A DNA stretch of 64,000 bases from the NCBI RefSeq assembly GCF_000626675.1, contig NZ_CP006842.1, positions 3,286,001 through 3,350,000 on the forward strand, written 5' to 3'. Position 1 is the first letter of the stretch. Each line of letters starts with the position of its first letter. The notes beneath the pieces were generated by a model that was not told where the DNA came from, made no database searches, and saw nothing but the letters and a program-made list of their open reading frames with translations. Origin of the DNA: Corynebacterium glyciniphilum AJ 3170 (lineage in GTDB: Bacteria; Actinomycetota; Actinomycetes; Mycobacteriales; Mycobacteriaceae). The translations under genes were made by a program, and so were the position numbers. Below, in pieces: positions 15,644 through 26,768 of the stretch.

Positions 15644-16993
15644 GTGTCCGGTACAGAACACAGTGCACGCTGCCGGGCACGCCACTCGATCCGCGCCCGG
15701 GTGACGGCGGGAGCGACCGCCATCGTCGCTCTCATCCTCGTCGTCAGTGCGGTGGTGGCCGTCCTGGTTCTTGGCCGTGTGCTCACCGCATCCGTCGAAG
15801 AGGCGGCGGAGCAGGATCTTGAGTCCCTGAGTTCACAGATCGAGAACGAACCGTCGCGGACAGCAAGCATCATCGCCGGAATCGACGACGACCAGCTCGT
15901 CCGGCTGGACAGTTCTGGCGGCACCGTGGTCAATGATGACGATGCCCACTTGCTCCCGGAAGCAGGCGAATCCTCCCGGCAGGTCACCGTCGATAACGAG
16001 CCGTACCTGGTGATAGCCGAGGAGACCGACACCGGGACGCTCACCGTCGCCCGCACCACCGAGCACGTCGACGAGACGGTCGGTGCGACGACGATCCTGC
16101 TGGCTATCGCCGTCCCACTGGTCATCGTGCTGGTGGGGGCGGTGGTGTGGATCGTGACCGGACGTGCACTGCGTCCGGTCGAGCGACTCCGCCGGCAGGT
16201 CGACAGCATCACCGCCGAGGAACTCTCCCGCCGGGTGGACGCCGGGGACGACGAGCTCGGGGCGCTGGCCGCCACCATGAACCGCATGCTTGCCCGGCTC
16301 GAGCACTCCCAGGCGGTGCAGCGCAGATTCGTCAGTGACGCCTCCCACGAACTCCGCTCGCCGCTGGCGACCATGCGCCAGCACGCAGAGCTGGGGGCGG
16401 CCTACCCGGACGCCACCTCCCTGCATGAACTCAGCGAAGTAGTCATCGATGAAGGGGAACGGATGCAGAACCTGGTCGAGGGTCTGCTGCTGCTCGCCCG
16501 GCTCGACGAGAACCACCGTCCGCCCACGGAACTGGTGGACCTCGATGACCTGCTGTTGGCGGAAGCAGACAGGCTGGGCAGGATCAGTAATCTCACCGTC
16601 GATGCGTCCGGCGTCGGCGCGGCCCAGGTGGTGGGTAACCCCCGACTTCTCGGGCGGGCTGTGCGCAACCTCGTCGACAATGCTGCGCGCCACGCAGAAT
16701 CGCGGGTCGTTCTTGGTCTCCGAAACGCCGAACGCACCGCTTCGGACGTGGTGTTCACCGTCGCCGACGACGGTGCCGGCGTCCCGGAGCACGACCGGGA
16801 ACGCATCTTCGACAGATTCGCCCGCCTGGATGAAGGACGTGCGCGCGACGCCGGCGGGAGCGGCCTGGGGCTCGCCATCGTTCAGGAGGTCGTCCAGGCA
16901 CATCACGGGCGTGTGACGGTGGGCGAGAGCACAGGAGAGCCAACACGCGGAGGTGCTGTCTTCACGGTCACTCTGCCGGCTGACGGGTCCTGA
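15644..16993 (+). CDS. Sensor histidine kinase (HAMP/HisKA/HATPase)
   Basis: 449 residues from GTG 15644, 3 bases behind the response regulator gene. Membrane helix 1 spans about residues 17-45, followed by a small extracytoplasmic domain of about 100 residues rich in acidic and polar groups. Helix 2 (about 150-172) leads into a HAMP linker. HisKA contains the phospho-acceptor histidine in SDASHELRSPLATMR; the ATPase domain has NLVDNAARHA (N box), DDGAGVP (G1) and GGSGLGLAIV (G2). All catalytic motifs are present. It probably senses an envelope signal, given the PepSY partner gene that follows. Confidence 0.95.
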   Translation: MSGTEHSARCRARHSIRARVTAGATAIVALILVVSAVVAVLVLGRVLTASVEEAAEQDLESLSSQIENEPSRTASIIAGIDDDQLVRLDSSGGTVVNDDDAHLLPEAGESSRQVTVDNEPYLVIAEETDTGTLTVARTTEHVDETVGATTILLAIAVPLVIVLVGAVVWIVTGRALRPVERLRRQVDSITAEELSRRVDAGDDELGALAATMNRMLARLEHSQAVQRRFVSDASHELRSPLATMRQHAELGAAYPDATSLHELSEVVIDEGERMQNLVEGLLLLARLDENHRPPTELVDLDDLLLAEADRLGRISNLTVDASGVGAAQVVGNPRLLGRAVRNLVDNAARHAESRVVLGLRNAERTASDVVFTVADDGAGVPEHDRERIFDRFARLDEGRARDAGGSGLGLAIVQEVVQAHHGRVTVGESTGEPTRGGAVFTVTLPADGS

Positions 16994-17025
16994 ACCCGGT
17001 GATGCGCCGCAGACCTGAAGGATCT

Positions 17026-17051
17026 TTCAGCAAGCTTCAGAAAGGGTTCAG
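17026..17051 (+). promoter_or_regulatory. Three phased TTCAG repeats upstream of the PepSY gene
   Basis: TTCAG lies at 17026-17030, 17036-17040 and 17047-17051 (spacings 10 and 11). The first copy extends to TTCAGCAA, identical to the copy upstream of the response regulator. The array sits where a -35 region would be for a start at 17075. Likely response-regulator binding site. Confidence 0.55.
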
Positions 17052-17074
17052 TACCTGGTAGACATAGTGAGGGC

Positions 17075-17722
17075 ATGTCAGAGAACACGCAGAACACAGC
17101 AACCACGGCACCCCGCTCCACGAAGCGTAAGGGCCTGATCATCGGCACCGGTGCCCTCGCCGCCCTGCTCCTCGCCGGAGGTGTCGCTTACGGCGTCGCG
17201 GAGAACTCCGAGGACGGCACCGGTGACAACGACGGCAGCCCCCGTACCGTCGCCGCCGAGAACCAGGCGGACAACGAGGGACCGCAGAACTCCCGGAGCA
17301 TGCCAGACGCCGCCTCGTTCCGGGATGCCGCGGAACAGGCCGTCGCCGAAGCCGGTGGCACCGGCGCCAGCTCCGTCGACATCGAAGGAAACGGGCACGA
17401 GGTCGAGGTTGAACTCGACAACGGCGGATCCGCAGAGGTCCATGTCGCCGCCGATGGTGCCATGCGCATCGAGACCGAGGACGCCGACCGGTTCGACCAG
17501 CAGGATCCGGTCCTTGACCTGGACACTCTCGACGATGTCATCGACGCAGCCCTGGCAGCGTCCGGTGAGGCCGGTGTCAGCGACGGCGTCGTGGACTCCG
17601 TCTCCGCCTCCGATGACCGGGGTGTGACCTACGAGGTCAGCGTCCAGGGGCAGGACGGACGCGAAGTCGACGTTGACCTGGCCGATGACTTCTCCGTGGT
17701 GGCCACCGACCTCGACGACTGA
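17075..17722 (+). CDS. PepSY-domain membrane-anchored exported protein
   Basis: 215 residues. A basic N-terminus (STKRKG) and one hydrophobic helix (about 20-42) anchor it, with the rest outside. Two PepSY-like repeats follow: about 75-125, containing DAASFRDAAEQAVAEAGG and VEVELDNGGSAEVHV, and about 140-210 with DTLDDVIDAALAASG and YEVSVQGQDGREVDVDL. PepSY domains are thought to act as protease inhibitors or envelope modulators. The protein is extremely acidic. Its position directly behind a two-component system and the shared TTCAG repeats mark it as a likely target, possibly feeding back on the kinase. Confidence 0.82.
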   Translation: MSENTQNTATTAPRSTKRKGLIIGTGALAALLLAGGVAYGVAENSEDGTGDNDGSPRTVAAENQADNEGPQNSRSMPDAASFRDAAEQAVAEAGGTGASSVDIEGNGHEVEVELDNGGSAEVHVAADGAMRIETEDADRFDQQDPVLDLDTLDDVIDAALAASGEAGVSDGVVDSVSASDDRGVTYEVSVQGQDGREVDVDLADDFSVVATDLDD

Positions 17723-17741
17723 TCGACGACTGATACCTACT

Positions 17742-17823
17742 ACCTCACGGCAGAAGTAGGCACCATCCTGTGCACGCGGATCACGGCTACCGCGTGCACA
17801 GGACGGTGCCTACTCTCGTGAGG
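17742..17823. terminator. Very long bidirectional hairpin between convergent PepSY and glf genes
   Basis: A 25-base arm at 17755-17779 pairs with 17790-17814 with a single A/G mismatch (G·U-tolerant in one transcript), around a 10-base loop. After a short internal loop the stem resumes with CCTCACG (17742-17748) against CGTGAGG (17817-17823). Over 30 paired bases sit in a 110-base gap between convergent genes. A transcription barrier is the likely role. Confidence 0.8.
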
Positions 17824-17832
17824 GCACGTCTC

Positions 17833-20116
<2,284 letters not shown>

Positions 20117-20151
20117 TTCGACCGTGGTCAGCGGGCGTATAGTCAACGTCC

Positions 20152-20724
20152 ATGACACCCGAACTTCTCGGCTTCCTCGAGCGTCTTTACGCCGATGGGC
20201 GGGATGTCGACGCCCGTCGGCCCGACCGTCTGGATCGACGCCGGAACCTCGAGCCGGAGAGCGCCGCCCTGCTGCGATCCCTCGTTGCCGGAGCCAACCC
20301 CGCTACAGTCCTCGAACTGGGCACCTCCAACGGCTATTCGACGATCTGGTTGGCCGATGTCGTGGCATTGACGACGGTGGACAATGACCCGCGCAGATCT
20401 GCCGACGCTGCCGAGAACCTCCACGCAGCTGGTGTCTCCGACCGGGTTCGACGCATCGTCGCTGACGGCGCCGAGATCCTGGCAGGCTCCGGGGACGGGG
20501 AATGGGAGTTCATCTTCCTCGATGCCGAGCGGTCTCTCTACGTCGACTGGTGGACCGAACTCCAGCGGACCCTCGCCGTCAACGGTCTGCTCGTCGTCGA
20601 CAACGTGTTGTCACACGCTGACCAGGTCGCCGAATTCCGCGCCCTGGTCGATACCGCCGAGGGTTTCCGCTCCCTGGTCCTCCCGGTGGGCGCAGGTCTG
20701 CTGGTGATCGCGCGGCAGGACTGA
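20152..20724 (+). CDS. SAM-dependent O-methyltransferase (class I, YrrM/COMT-like)
   Basis: 190 residues. The SAM-binding motif VLELGTSNGYSTIWLA is at about 60-75, the acidic ribose-binding residue is in TTVDNDPR, and FLDAERSLYVDWW and NGLLVVDNVLSH are the standard later blocks of the O-methyltransferase 3 family, which includes tRNA U34-hydroxyl methyltransferases such as TrmR and small catechol-type enzymes. Which of these it does is undecided. It is on the same strand and close behind the dehydrogenase gene, so co-transcription is likely. Confidence 0.85.
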   Translation: MTPELLGFLERLYADGRDVDARRPDRLDRRRNLEPESAALLRSLVAGANPATVLELGTSNGYSTIWLADVVALTTVDNDPRRSADAAENLHAAGVSDRVRRIVADGAEILAGSGDGEWEFIFLDAERSLYVDWWTELQRTLAVNGLLVVDNVLSHADQVAEFRALVDTAEGFRSLVLPVGAGLLVIARQD

Positions 20725-20759
20725 CCAGGGCCAGCGGTCCGGGAGCAGTGCGTGCGGCG

Positions 20760-21209
20760 TCAGAACCGCAGGACGGAGACCACTTCAGCGACACATACCG
20801 GGCGGTCGCCCCCTTCGCGTTCAATGGTCACCTGCGTAACTACCTGGTGTCCGCCGCCGGGCTCGACAGAGAGAATGTCGACACCTGCCCGGATCCTCGA
20901 ATCCACCGGCAGCGGGGCGGGAAAACGCACCTTGTTGGTGCCGTAATTGACGCCCATCGTCGTTCCCTCCACCGTGTAGACCTGCCACACCAGCATCGAG
21001 ACCAACGACAGCGTCAGGAAACCGTGGGCGATGGTCGATCCGAACGGGCCGTCTGCGGCGCGCTCGGGATCGACATGGATCCACTGGTGGTCACCGGTGG
21101 CGTCGGCGAACAGGTTGATCCTTTCCTGGTCGATCTCGAGCCAGTCACTGTAGCCGAGGTGTTCACCGACAGATGCCTTCAGCTCGTCAAGTCCGTTGAG
21201 CACACGCAT
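20760..21209 (-). CDS. MaoC-like hydratase (hot-dog fold)
   Basis: 149 residues from ATG 21209 with GGGGAGG upstream. The R-specific enoyl hydratase motif is clear: INLFADATGDHQWIHVDPER with the catalytic Asp-His arrangement, then GSTIAHGFLTLSL. The usual single-domain length fits. It would hydrate trans-2-enoyl-CoA to (R)-3-hydroxyacyl-CoA. It follows an SDR gene by 14 bases; an SDR plus a MaoC hydratase is the standard pair for moving acyl chains between 3-keto, 3-hydroxy and enoyl states in lipid or polyhydroxyalkanoate metabolism. Confidence 0.92.
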   Translation of the reverse strand: MRVLNGLDELKASVGEHLGYSDWLEIDQERINLFADATGDHQWIHVDPERAADGPFGSTIAHGFLTLSLVSMLVWQVYTVEGTTMGVNYGTNKVRFPAPLPVDSRIRAGVDILSVEPGGGHQVVTQVTIEREGGDRPVCVAEVVSVLRF

Positions 21210-21223
21210 CGTCTCGCCTCCCC

Positions 21224-21976
21224 CTAGGCCTTCGGTCCGCCGGCGACGTACAGCACCTGGCCCGAGACGTATCCGGCACCGTCGCTGGCGAAGAAGCTGA
21301 CGGCGTGGGCGATATCGGCCGGAACACCGGCGCGCTGGACGGGGACCTCCTTGGCCACGGCGGCCTTGAAGTCGTCGAAGCTCACCCCCACCCGCTCTGC
21401 GGTTGCCTCGGTCATCTCGGTGGCGATGAAACCAGGGGCGACGGCGTTCGCCGTGACGCCGAACTTCCCGAGCTCGATGGCGAGGGTCTTGGTGAGCCCC
21501 TGCATACCCGCCTTCGCCGCCGAGTAGTTGACCTGGCCACGGTTGCCCAGCGCCGAGGTCGACGACAGGTTGATGATGCGCCCCCACCCTTCCTTGGTCT
21601 GGTAGGCCTGCACCGCGCGAGACATGAGGAAAGCACCCCGCAGGTGGACGTCCATCACCGCGTCCCAGTCATCCGTCGTCATCTTGAACAGCAGATTGTC
21701 GCGGATGATGCCGGCGTTGTTGACCAGGACGGTCGGAGCGCCGAGTTCGGCTGCGACACGCTCGACGGCGGCCTGTACCGCTGCTTCATCGGCTACGTCG
21801 GCACCGACGGCGATGGCCTTGCCGCCGGCGGCGGTGATGCGCTCGACGACGGCCTGGCATGCCCCCTCGTCGAGATCGAGCACAGCCACGGCCAGGCCGT
21901 CATCGGCCAGACGTGCGGCGACTTCAGCACCGATTCCGCGGGCGGCGCCGGTGACGATTGCAGTGCGGTGGGACAT
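21224..21976 (-). CDS. 3-oxoacyl-reductase-like SDR (FabG/PhaB type)
   Basis: 250 residues from ATG 21976 with AAGGAG upstream; longer readings lack a ribosome site. TGAARGIGAEVAARL at the N-terminus binds NAD(P). NNAGIIRDNLLFKM, the catalytic Ser in INLSSTSALG and the YSAAKAGMQGLTK Tyr-Lys motif are all canonical for FabG-like ketoreductases. The downstream MaoC hydratase is co-transcribed. Probable reaction is 3-oxoacyl-CoA or -ACP to (R)-3-hydroxyacyl with NADPH. A housekeeping fabG elsewhere in the genome would make this an accessory lipid enzyme. Confidence 0.92.
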   Translation of the reverse strand: MSHRTAIVTGAARGIGAEVAARLADDGLAVAVLDLDEGACQAVVERITAAGGKAIAVGADVADEAAVQAAVERVAAELGAPTVLVNNAGIIRDNLLFKMTTDDWDAVMDVHLRGAFLMSRAVQAYQTKEGWGRIINLSSTSALGNRGQVNYSAAKAGMQGLTKTLAIELGKFGVTANAVAPGFIATEMTEATAERVGVSFDDFKAAVAKEVPVQRAGVPADIAHAVSFFASDGAGYVSGQVLYVAGGPKA

Positions 21977-22093
21977 ACATGCTCCTTGTCTGATTACGCG
22001 GACCCGGAAAGACCCTGTGACAGGCAATACTACTAGGAATCATGTTGCCTCGTAGATATTATGGGGAAATAATCCCCGACGACCTTCAGAGTG

Positions 22094-22996
22094 TCAGAAC
22101 CACTGCTCCAGCACCTCAGCGACACCGTCGTCGTCATTCGAGGACGTGCAGTGGTCGGCGATGGCGGTCACTTCATCGACCGCGTTACCCATGGCCACGC
22201 CCATCCCCGCCCACTGGAGCATCGCCACATCATTGGGCATGTCCCCGAACGCCACGACGCGTGAAGGGTCGAGCGCGGGAACGGCCCGCCGCCCCGCCCC
22301 CGCCGCGCCGTCATCCACGTCCCCCAACGCGTGCGCCACACCGGACAGCTTCGAGACACCGGGCACATTGATCTCCAGCAGTCCCCCGCTGAAGGACCAG
22401 GTCACGTGCGCGACTGTCGGATCAACGACCGGGTTGACCAGGTCGAAAAGCTCGGAACTCTCCATCGCCTCGTGGCGCACCAGCAACTTCACCGCCGGTA
22501 CGGCGCACAGGGCGTCCAGCGGCTCCACCGAGTGTTCCTCAGTGTCCCAGGCGTGCGGATACTCCGGCTGCACGGCGAAAAGTTCGTCGGCACGGTCAAA
22601 GGCGCTGCGTCCCGCACGCTCCGCCGCGAAAGTCACCGGCGGCAACCCCTGGTCAGCCAGCCAGGGCCCCGTCGCCTCCGAAATAGTGGCGGTGACCTGG
22701 GACAGAACGCCCGCCGGCAGCTCTGCGGCGTAGGTGATCCGGTCAGCGGCCGAATCATAGACCACGGCCCCATTGGCGCACACACACATCGGCCGCAGCC
22801 CCAGCTGCTCAATCACCGGAAGCATCCACCGGGCGGGCCGACCTGAGGCAGGAATGAACGTCGCCCCGGCGGATACCAGGCGGTTGATCACGGCGCAGGC
22901 GCGTGGCGACACACGCTCAGCGGAGGTGACAAGCGTGCCGTCGAGGTCGCTGACGACCAACGTCGGCGCAGCCGGTACAGCCGGTGAGGCGGTCAC
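22094..22996 (-). CDS. HAD-superfamily (Cof-type) phosphatase
   Basis: 300 residues from GTG 22996, directly abutting the stop of the acyltransferase gene upstream, so co-translated. The four HAD motifs are visible: SDLDGTLVTS (nucleophile Asp), ASGRP (motif II), a lysine in AVKLLVRHE and GDMPNDVAML with GVAMGNA near the C-terminus (motif IV). The large C2-type cap between motifs II and III places it in the Cof/YbiV group, which dephosphorylates sugar phosphates, FMN or similar. It is third in a serS-acyltransferase-phosphatase series on the minus strand. Substrate unknown. Confidence 0.93.
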   Translation of the reverse strand: MTASPAVPAAPTLVVSDLDGTLVTSAERVSPRACAVINRLVSAGATFIPASGRPARWMLPVIEQLGLRPMCVCANGAVVYDSAADRITYAAELPAGVLSQVTATISEATGPWLADQGLPPVTFAAERAGRSAFDRADELFAVQPEYPHAWDTEEHSVEPLDALCAVPAVKLLVRHEAMESSELFDLVNPVVDPTVAHVTWSFSGGLLEINVPGVSKLSGVAHALGDVDDGAAGAGRRAVPALDPSRVVAFGDMPNDVAMLQWAGMGVAMGNAVDEVTAIADHCTSSNDDDGVAEVLEQWF

Positions 22997-23908
22997 CTAA
23001 CGTCCCAGCTTCCCGCGGAGCCGCCCCAGCAGGGACTTCTTCTTCTCCGGAGTCACGCCTGCCGCTTTCTCCGCGTCCCGGCGGATCCGCTCTTCCCTAC
23101 GCTTCGCCGCGTCTTCCCGGTCTTTCATCGTCGCTTCGTCCAGCGACGGTGCCGACCCGCCCAACGACGCAGGCATCCAGTACTCGCCGTCCTCGAACGG
23201 TCCGAACACCTCGGCGTAACGCGCACGGGACGTGTCGAGGATCTCGACCATCGACTCGTGGAGACGGTCGGTGGCTTCCCGCGACGAGCCACTGAGGTCC
23301 ACCGGCTCACCGACGGAAAGGATCAGCGAGGCGTCCTTCGGACGCCAGATCGGCTTCCGCCCCTTCGTCCAGATACGCTGCGATCCCCACAACACCACCG
23401 GGATCAACGGAACCCCGGCGTCCTGCGCGATGCGGGCGGCACCATCCTTGAACTCCTTGATCTCGAACGAGCGGGAGATGGTGGCCTCCGGGAATATTCC
23501 GATGAGCTCCCCACCTGCAGCACGACGGGTCGCCTCACGCACCGAACCGCCGCCGTCAGCACGGTCCACCGGGATGTGGTGGCAGCCCGACATGGCGGGA
23601 CCGGCGACCGGGTTGTCCCAGATCTCCTTCTTCGCCATGAACCGCACCAGTCGTCCCCCGTTCATCGCCGAGGGGATACCGCCGAAGACGAAGTCCCAGT
23701 AACCGGTGTGGTTCACCGCCAGCACCGCCCCACCGTCGGTGGGAATGCGCTCCGGGTGGTAGATCTCGACCTTCAGCCGCTGGACATAACGCATCCAGAA
23801 CTTCGCGAGGGGGATGATCACCCGCCCGTAGAACAGCTCCTTCGATTCCGGGTGGGCGGGTGTGTCAGGCACACCCGTAGGGATCTCGAAGCCTTTGGGA
23901 ATCCACAT
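22997..23908 (-). CDS. 1-acyl-sn-glycerol-3-phosphate acyltransferase-like (PlsC family)
   Basis: 303 residues. The acyltransferase HX4D motif is in VNHTGYWDFVF (about residue 65). HIPVDRADGG, a variant of the EGT block (IFPEATIS) and PVVLWGSQRIW complete the PlsC set. It would acylate lysophosphatidate or a related lipid at the membrane. The C-terminal 45 residues are highly charged and Lys/Arg rich (REERIRRDAEKAAG), unusual for PlsC and perhaps a membrane- or partner-binding tail. It lies between serS and a HAD phosphatase gene in one direction; that series is kept in corynebacteria to my recollection. Confidence 0.9.
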   Translation of the reverse strand: MWIPKGFEIPTGVPDTPAHPESKELFYGRVIIPLAKFWMRYVQRLKVEIYHPERIPTDGGAVLAVNHTGYWDFVFGGIPSAMNGGRLVRFMAKKEIWDNPVAGPAMSGCHHIPVDRADGGGSVREATRRAAGGELIGIFPEATISRSFEIKEFKDGAARIAQDAGVPLIPVVLWGSQRIWTKGRKPIWRPKDASLILSVGEPVDLSGSSREATDRLHESMVEILDTSRARYAEVFGPFEDGEYWMPASLGGSAPSLDEATMKDREDAAKRREERIRRDAEKAAGVTPEKKKSLLGRLRGKLGR

Positions 23909-23964
23909 GCCGTGTTATGTCTCCTTGTTGTGTTGCGCGGTCGTTGCCGGGGTCACGTCACGGC

Positions 23965-25233
23965 TCACCTCGGGGTCAGGACGTCCTTCCCCACGAAGGG
24001 TCGCAGGGCCTCGGGCACGACGACTGAACCGTCCGCCTGCTGGTTGTTCTCCAGGATCGCGACAAGCCAGCGGGTGGTGGCGAGGGTGCCGTTGAGGGTG
24101 GCGGCCGTCTGCGCCTTGCCGTCCTCATCACGGTAGCGGGTCTTGAGGCGCCGCGCCTGGAAAGTGGTGCAGTTGGACGTGGAAGTCAGCTCACGGTAGG
24201 CGCTCTGGGTCGGGACCCATGCCTCCGTGTCGAACTTACGGGACGCCGAAGAACCGAGGTCGCCACCGGCCACGTCGATCACGCGGTAGGGGACCTGCAC
24301 GGCGGCGAGCATGTCCTTCTCCATCGCCAGCAGCTCCTGGTGCTGCTGTTCGGCATCCTCCGGACGGCAGTAGACGAACATCTCGACCTTGTCGAACTGG
24401 TGCACGCGCAGGATACCGCGGGTGTCCTTGCCGTAAGAGCCGGCCTCGCGACGGAAGCAGGACGACCAGCCGGCGTACCGCACCGGCCCGTCCGACAGGT
24501 CGATGATCTCGTCCTTGTGGTACCCGGCCAGCGCCACCTCGCTGGTGCCGACGAGATACATGTCGTCCGCCTCGAGCCGGTAGATCTCGTCGGCGTGCGC
24601 ACCGAGGAAACCGGTGCCGGCCATAATCTCCGGACGCACCAACACCGGCGGGATCATCAGCTGGAAGCCGTGGTCACGCGCCTTCTGCGCCGCCAGCTGC
24701 AGCATGCCGAGCTGGAGCAGCGCCCCGTCACCGGTGAGGAAGTAGAAACGGGCGCCCGATACCTTCGCGCCCCGTTCCATGTCGATCAGCCCGAGGGACT
24801 CCCCGAGCTCGAGGTGGTCCTTCGGCTCGAAGTCGAACTCGCGGGGTTCACCGATGTGCTCCAGCACCACGAAGTCGTCCTCCCCACCGGCCGGAGCGCC
24901 GGAGACGACATTCGACAGTCGCATCTGCAGGTCCTGCACATCCGACTCCGCAGCCGACTGTGCGTCCTCAAGTTCCTTCACCGCGGCAGAACGGGTCTTG
25001 CCCTCCGCACGCAGGGACGCGCGTTCCTCGTCCGACGCATCCTTCATGGCCTTGCCCATGGACTTCGAGAATGCCTTCTGCTCAGCCCGAGCCGTGTCAG
25101 CTGCAGCGATGGCCTCGCGGCGACGCTGGTCAGCGTCCAGGAGCCGATCGACGAGCGCCGGGTCCTCGCCGCGGGTGCGCTGGGATTCACGGACGACGTC
25201 AGGGTTCTCCCGCAGGAACTTGAGATCAATCAT
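23965..25233 (-). CDS. serS: Seryl-tRNA synthetase
   Basis: 422 residues, full length. The N-terminal coiled-coil arm (about 30-100) binds the long variable arm of tRNA-Ser. Class II motif 2 is [20 protein letters not shown] and motif 3 lies in [31 protein letters not shown] is the usual serine-pocket block. It charges tRNA-Ser, and tRNA-Sec if present, in the cytoplasm. It is followed by an acyltransferase and a phosphatase on the same strand. I see no T-box or other leader structure in the 81 bases upstream. Confidence 0.98.
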   Translation of the reverse strand: MIDLKFLRENPDVVRESQRTRGEDPALVDRLLDADQRRREAIAAADTARAEQKAFSKSMGKAMKDASDEERASLRAEGKTRSAAVKELEDAQSAAESDVQDLQMRLSNVVSGAPAGGEDDFVVLEHIGEPREFDFEPKDHLELGESLGLIDMERGAKVSGARFYFLTGDGALLQLGMLQLAAQKARDHGFQLMIPPVLVRPEIMAGTGFLGAHADEIYRLEADDMYLVGTSEVALAGYHKDEIIDLSDGPVRYAGWSSCFRREAGSYGKDTRGILRVHQFDKVEMFVYCRPEDAEQQHQELLAMEKDMLAAVQVPYRVIDVAGGDLGSSASRKFDTEAWVPTQSAYRELTSTSNCTTFQARRLKTRYRDEDGKAQTAATLNGTLATTRWLVAILENNQQADGSVVVPEALRPFVGKDVLTPR

Positions 25234-25314
25234 GCCTCGTAGTTTAGCTACAGTGGATTCAACCGTGTGCAGCGCTGTCCGGCACTGCCTGAGATTTTCC
25301 GGTGATGTCTACTG

Positions 25315-26412
25315 ATGTCCAGTCCCCGTGAGAGAATGCGTGTTATGCCGTCCAGCACCCCGCCCTCCGCATCCGACCGTCCTGCCGACGCACGCGCCCG
25401 CAAAGGCCGCCGCAGGACGGTCACCGTGCTACTCACGGCCGCCCTCGCCGGCGCAGTGGGCGCCGGGGCGTACGAGTACTTCGCGCCGCAGGGGGCAACC
25501 GTGGTCGCACAGCGCGGGGCGGACCGGACCGAGGAGGCCCCGGAACTGGTGGCGTTCACCGACGCCGACACCGCCGACTGCGTGAACTGGTCCCAGGACG
25601 GCGACATCGCCACCGACTTCGCGGTCGTGGACTGCGCCTCACCGCACCGCTTCGAGGTCTCCACCCGTGAAGACCTCTCGCAGTACCCGACCAGCGAGTT
25701 CGGGCCGGACGCCCCGCAGCCCGACCTGGAGCGGCAGGGACAGCTGACCTCCGAACTGTGCGAAGGCCCGACCCGCACCTACCTCGACGGCCGTCTCGAC
25801 CCGCAGGGACGGTACTCCATCGTCCCCATTCTGCCGCCGGAGGCCGCGTGGGACGGCGGCGACCGCACAATGCTGTGCGGGGTGGCCGTGCCCCAGGCCG
25901 ACGGCAACTATGCCGAAGCCACGGGCCGCGCCGCGGAGACCGACCAGTCACCCGCTGAACCGGCGGAGACCTGCATGCGCGCCCAGGGTGATGCGGTGGA
26001 CGTCGCTGACTGTGACCGCCCGTACTCCTGGCAGGTGACCTCGGTGGTGAATCTCGGGGATACCTTCAATGGGGCGTGGCCGACGATTGAGCAGCAGAAC
26101 GACCATCTCGACGACGTGTGTACCGCAGCTGCCATCGAGTTCCTCGGCGGCGGAGACGACGAGAACCTCTACCAGTCCACGCTGACTCCGTTCTGGACGA
26201 CCCTTCCGCAGGAGTCCTGGAACGCCGGGTCACGCACCGTCAACTGTGCGCTGACCAAGGCCCGCGAGGGTGGCGGCTTCGCCGACCTGCAGGGAGATGT
26301 CCGCGGCGACTTCACCATCGACGGCAATCCGCCGGCGGACCAGCCTGAACGTAATCCGCGCCGCGACAACAACAGCAACTCCGATTCCGCCTCCGGCAGC
26401 GAGGCACCGTGA
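25315..26412 (+). CDS. Septum-formation-domain membrane protein
   Basis: Up to 365 residues. In-frame ATGs lie at 25315, 25336 and 25345; none has a strong ribosome site and the third keeps the whole recognisable protein, so the true start may be downstream of the one given. A basic N-terminus is followed by one membrane helix (VTVLLTAALAGAVGAGAY), with the rest outside. The exported part has paired cysteines in blocks such as DTADCVNWSQ and DFAVVDCASPHRFEV, the pattern of the actinobacterial 'septum formation' domain, repeated in the C-terminal half (AETCMRAQGDAVDVADCDRP). The tail is disordered and Asn/Asp/Ser rich. Role in division is by family name only. Overlaps the next gene by GTGA. 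Confidence 0.8.
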   Translation: MSSPRERMRVMPSSTPPSASDRPADARARKGRRRTVTVLLTAALAGAVGAGAYEYFAPQGATVVAQRGADRTEEAPELVAFTDADTADCVNWSQDGDIATDFAVVDCASPHRFEVSTREDLSQYPTSEFGPDAPQPDLERQGQLTSELCEGPTRTYLDGRLDPQGRYSIVPILPPEAAWDGGDRTMLCGVAVPQADGNYAEATGRAAETDQSPAEPAETCMRAQGDAVDVADCDRPYSWQVTSVVNLGDTFNGAWPTIEQQNDHLDDVCTAAAIEFLGGGDDENLYQSTLTPFWTTLPQESWNAGSRTVNCALTKAREGGGFADLQGDVRGDFTIDGNPPADQPERNPRRDNNSNSDSASGSEAP

Positions 26413-26756
26413 TCGACGTCAGTGACGACGACTTCGAGGAACTCGTCGACCGCGGTCTCCGCCTCATACCGCGACAGCTCCTTGACGCGCTCGACAATGT
26501 CGCCATCGTCGTGGAGGACCACAATGACGAGGACCCGTCGATCCTCGGGCTCTACCATGGCGTGGCGCTGACGGAACGCTCCGTGGAGTGGCCCACATTC
26601 CTCCCGGACAAGATCAGCATCTACAAAGATGCCCTCTGTCGCTACTGTTCCACCCACGACCAGCTCGTCGAGGAAGTGGCGGTCACCGTGGTCCACGAGA
26701 TCGGCCACCATTTCGGCATCGACGACGCGCGCCTGCACGAACTCGGCTGGGGTTAG
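26409..26756 (+). CDS. Zincin-like metallopeptidase (DUF1025 type)
   Basis: 115 residues from GTG 26409, overlapping the septum-formation gene by four bases. The zinc motif HEIGHHFGI (HExxH plus following His) stands near the C-terminus, and DPSILGLYHGVALTER and PDKISIYKDAL are the family's conserved blocks. The protein is small, soluble and cytoplasmic. This group is widespread in actinobacteria and mostly uncharacterised. Coupling to a division-related membrane protein is suggestive but not proof of shared function. It is convergent with the phosphatase gene 12 bases away. Confidence 0.9.
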   Translation: MIDVSDDDFEELVDRGLRLIPRQLLDALDNVAIVVEDHNDEDPSILGLYHGVALTERSVEWPTFLPDKISIYKDALCRYCSTHDQLVEEVAVTVVHEIGHHFGIDDARLHELGWG

Positions 26757-26768
26757 CCCCGTCCCGCG

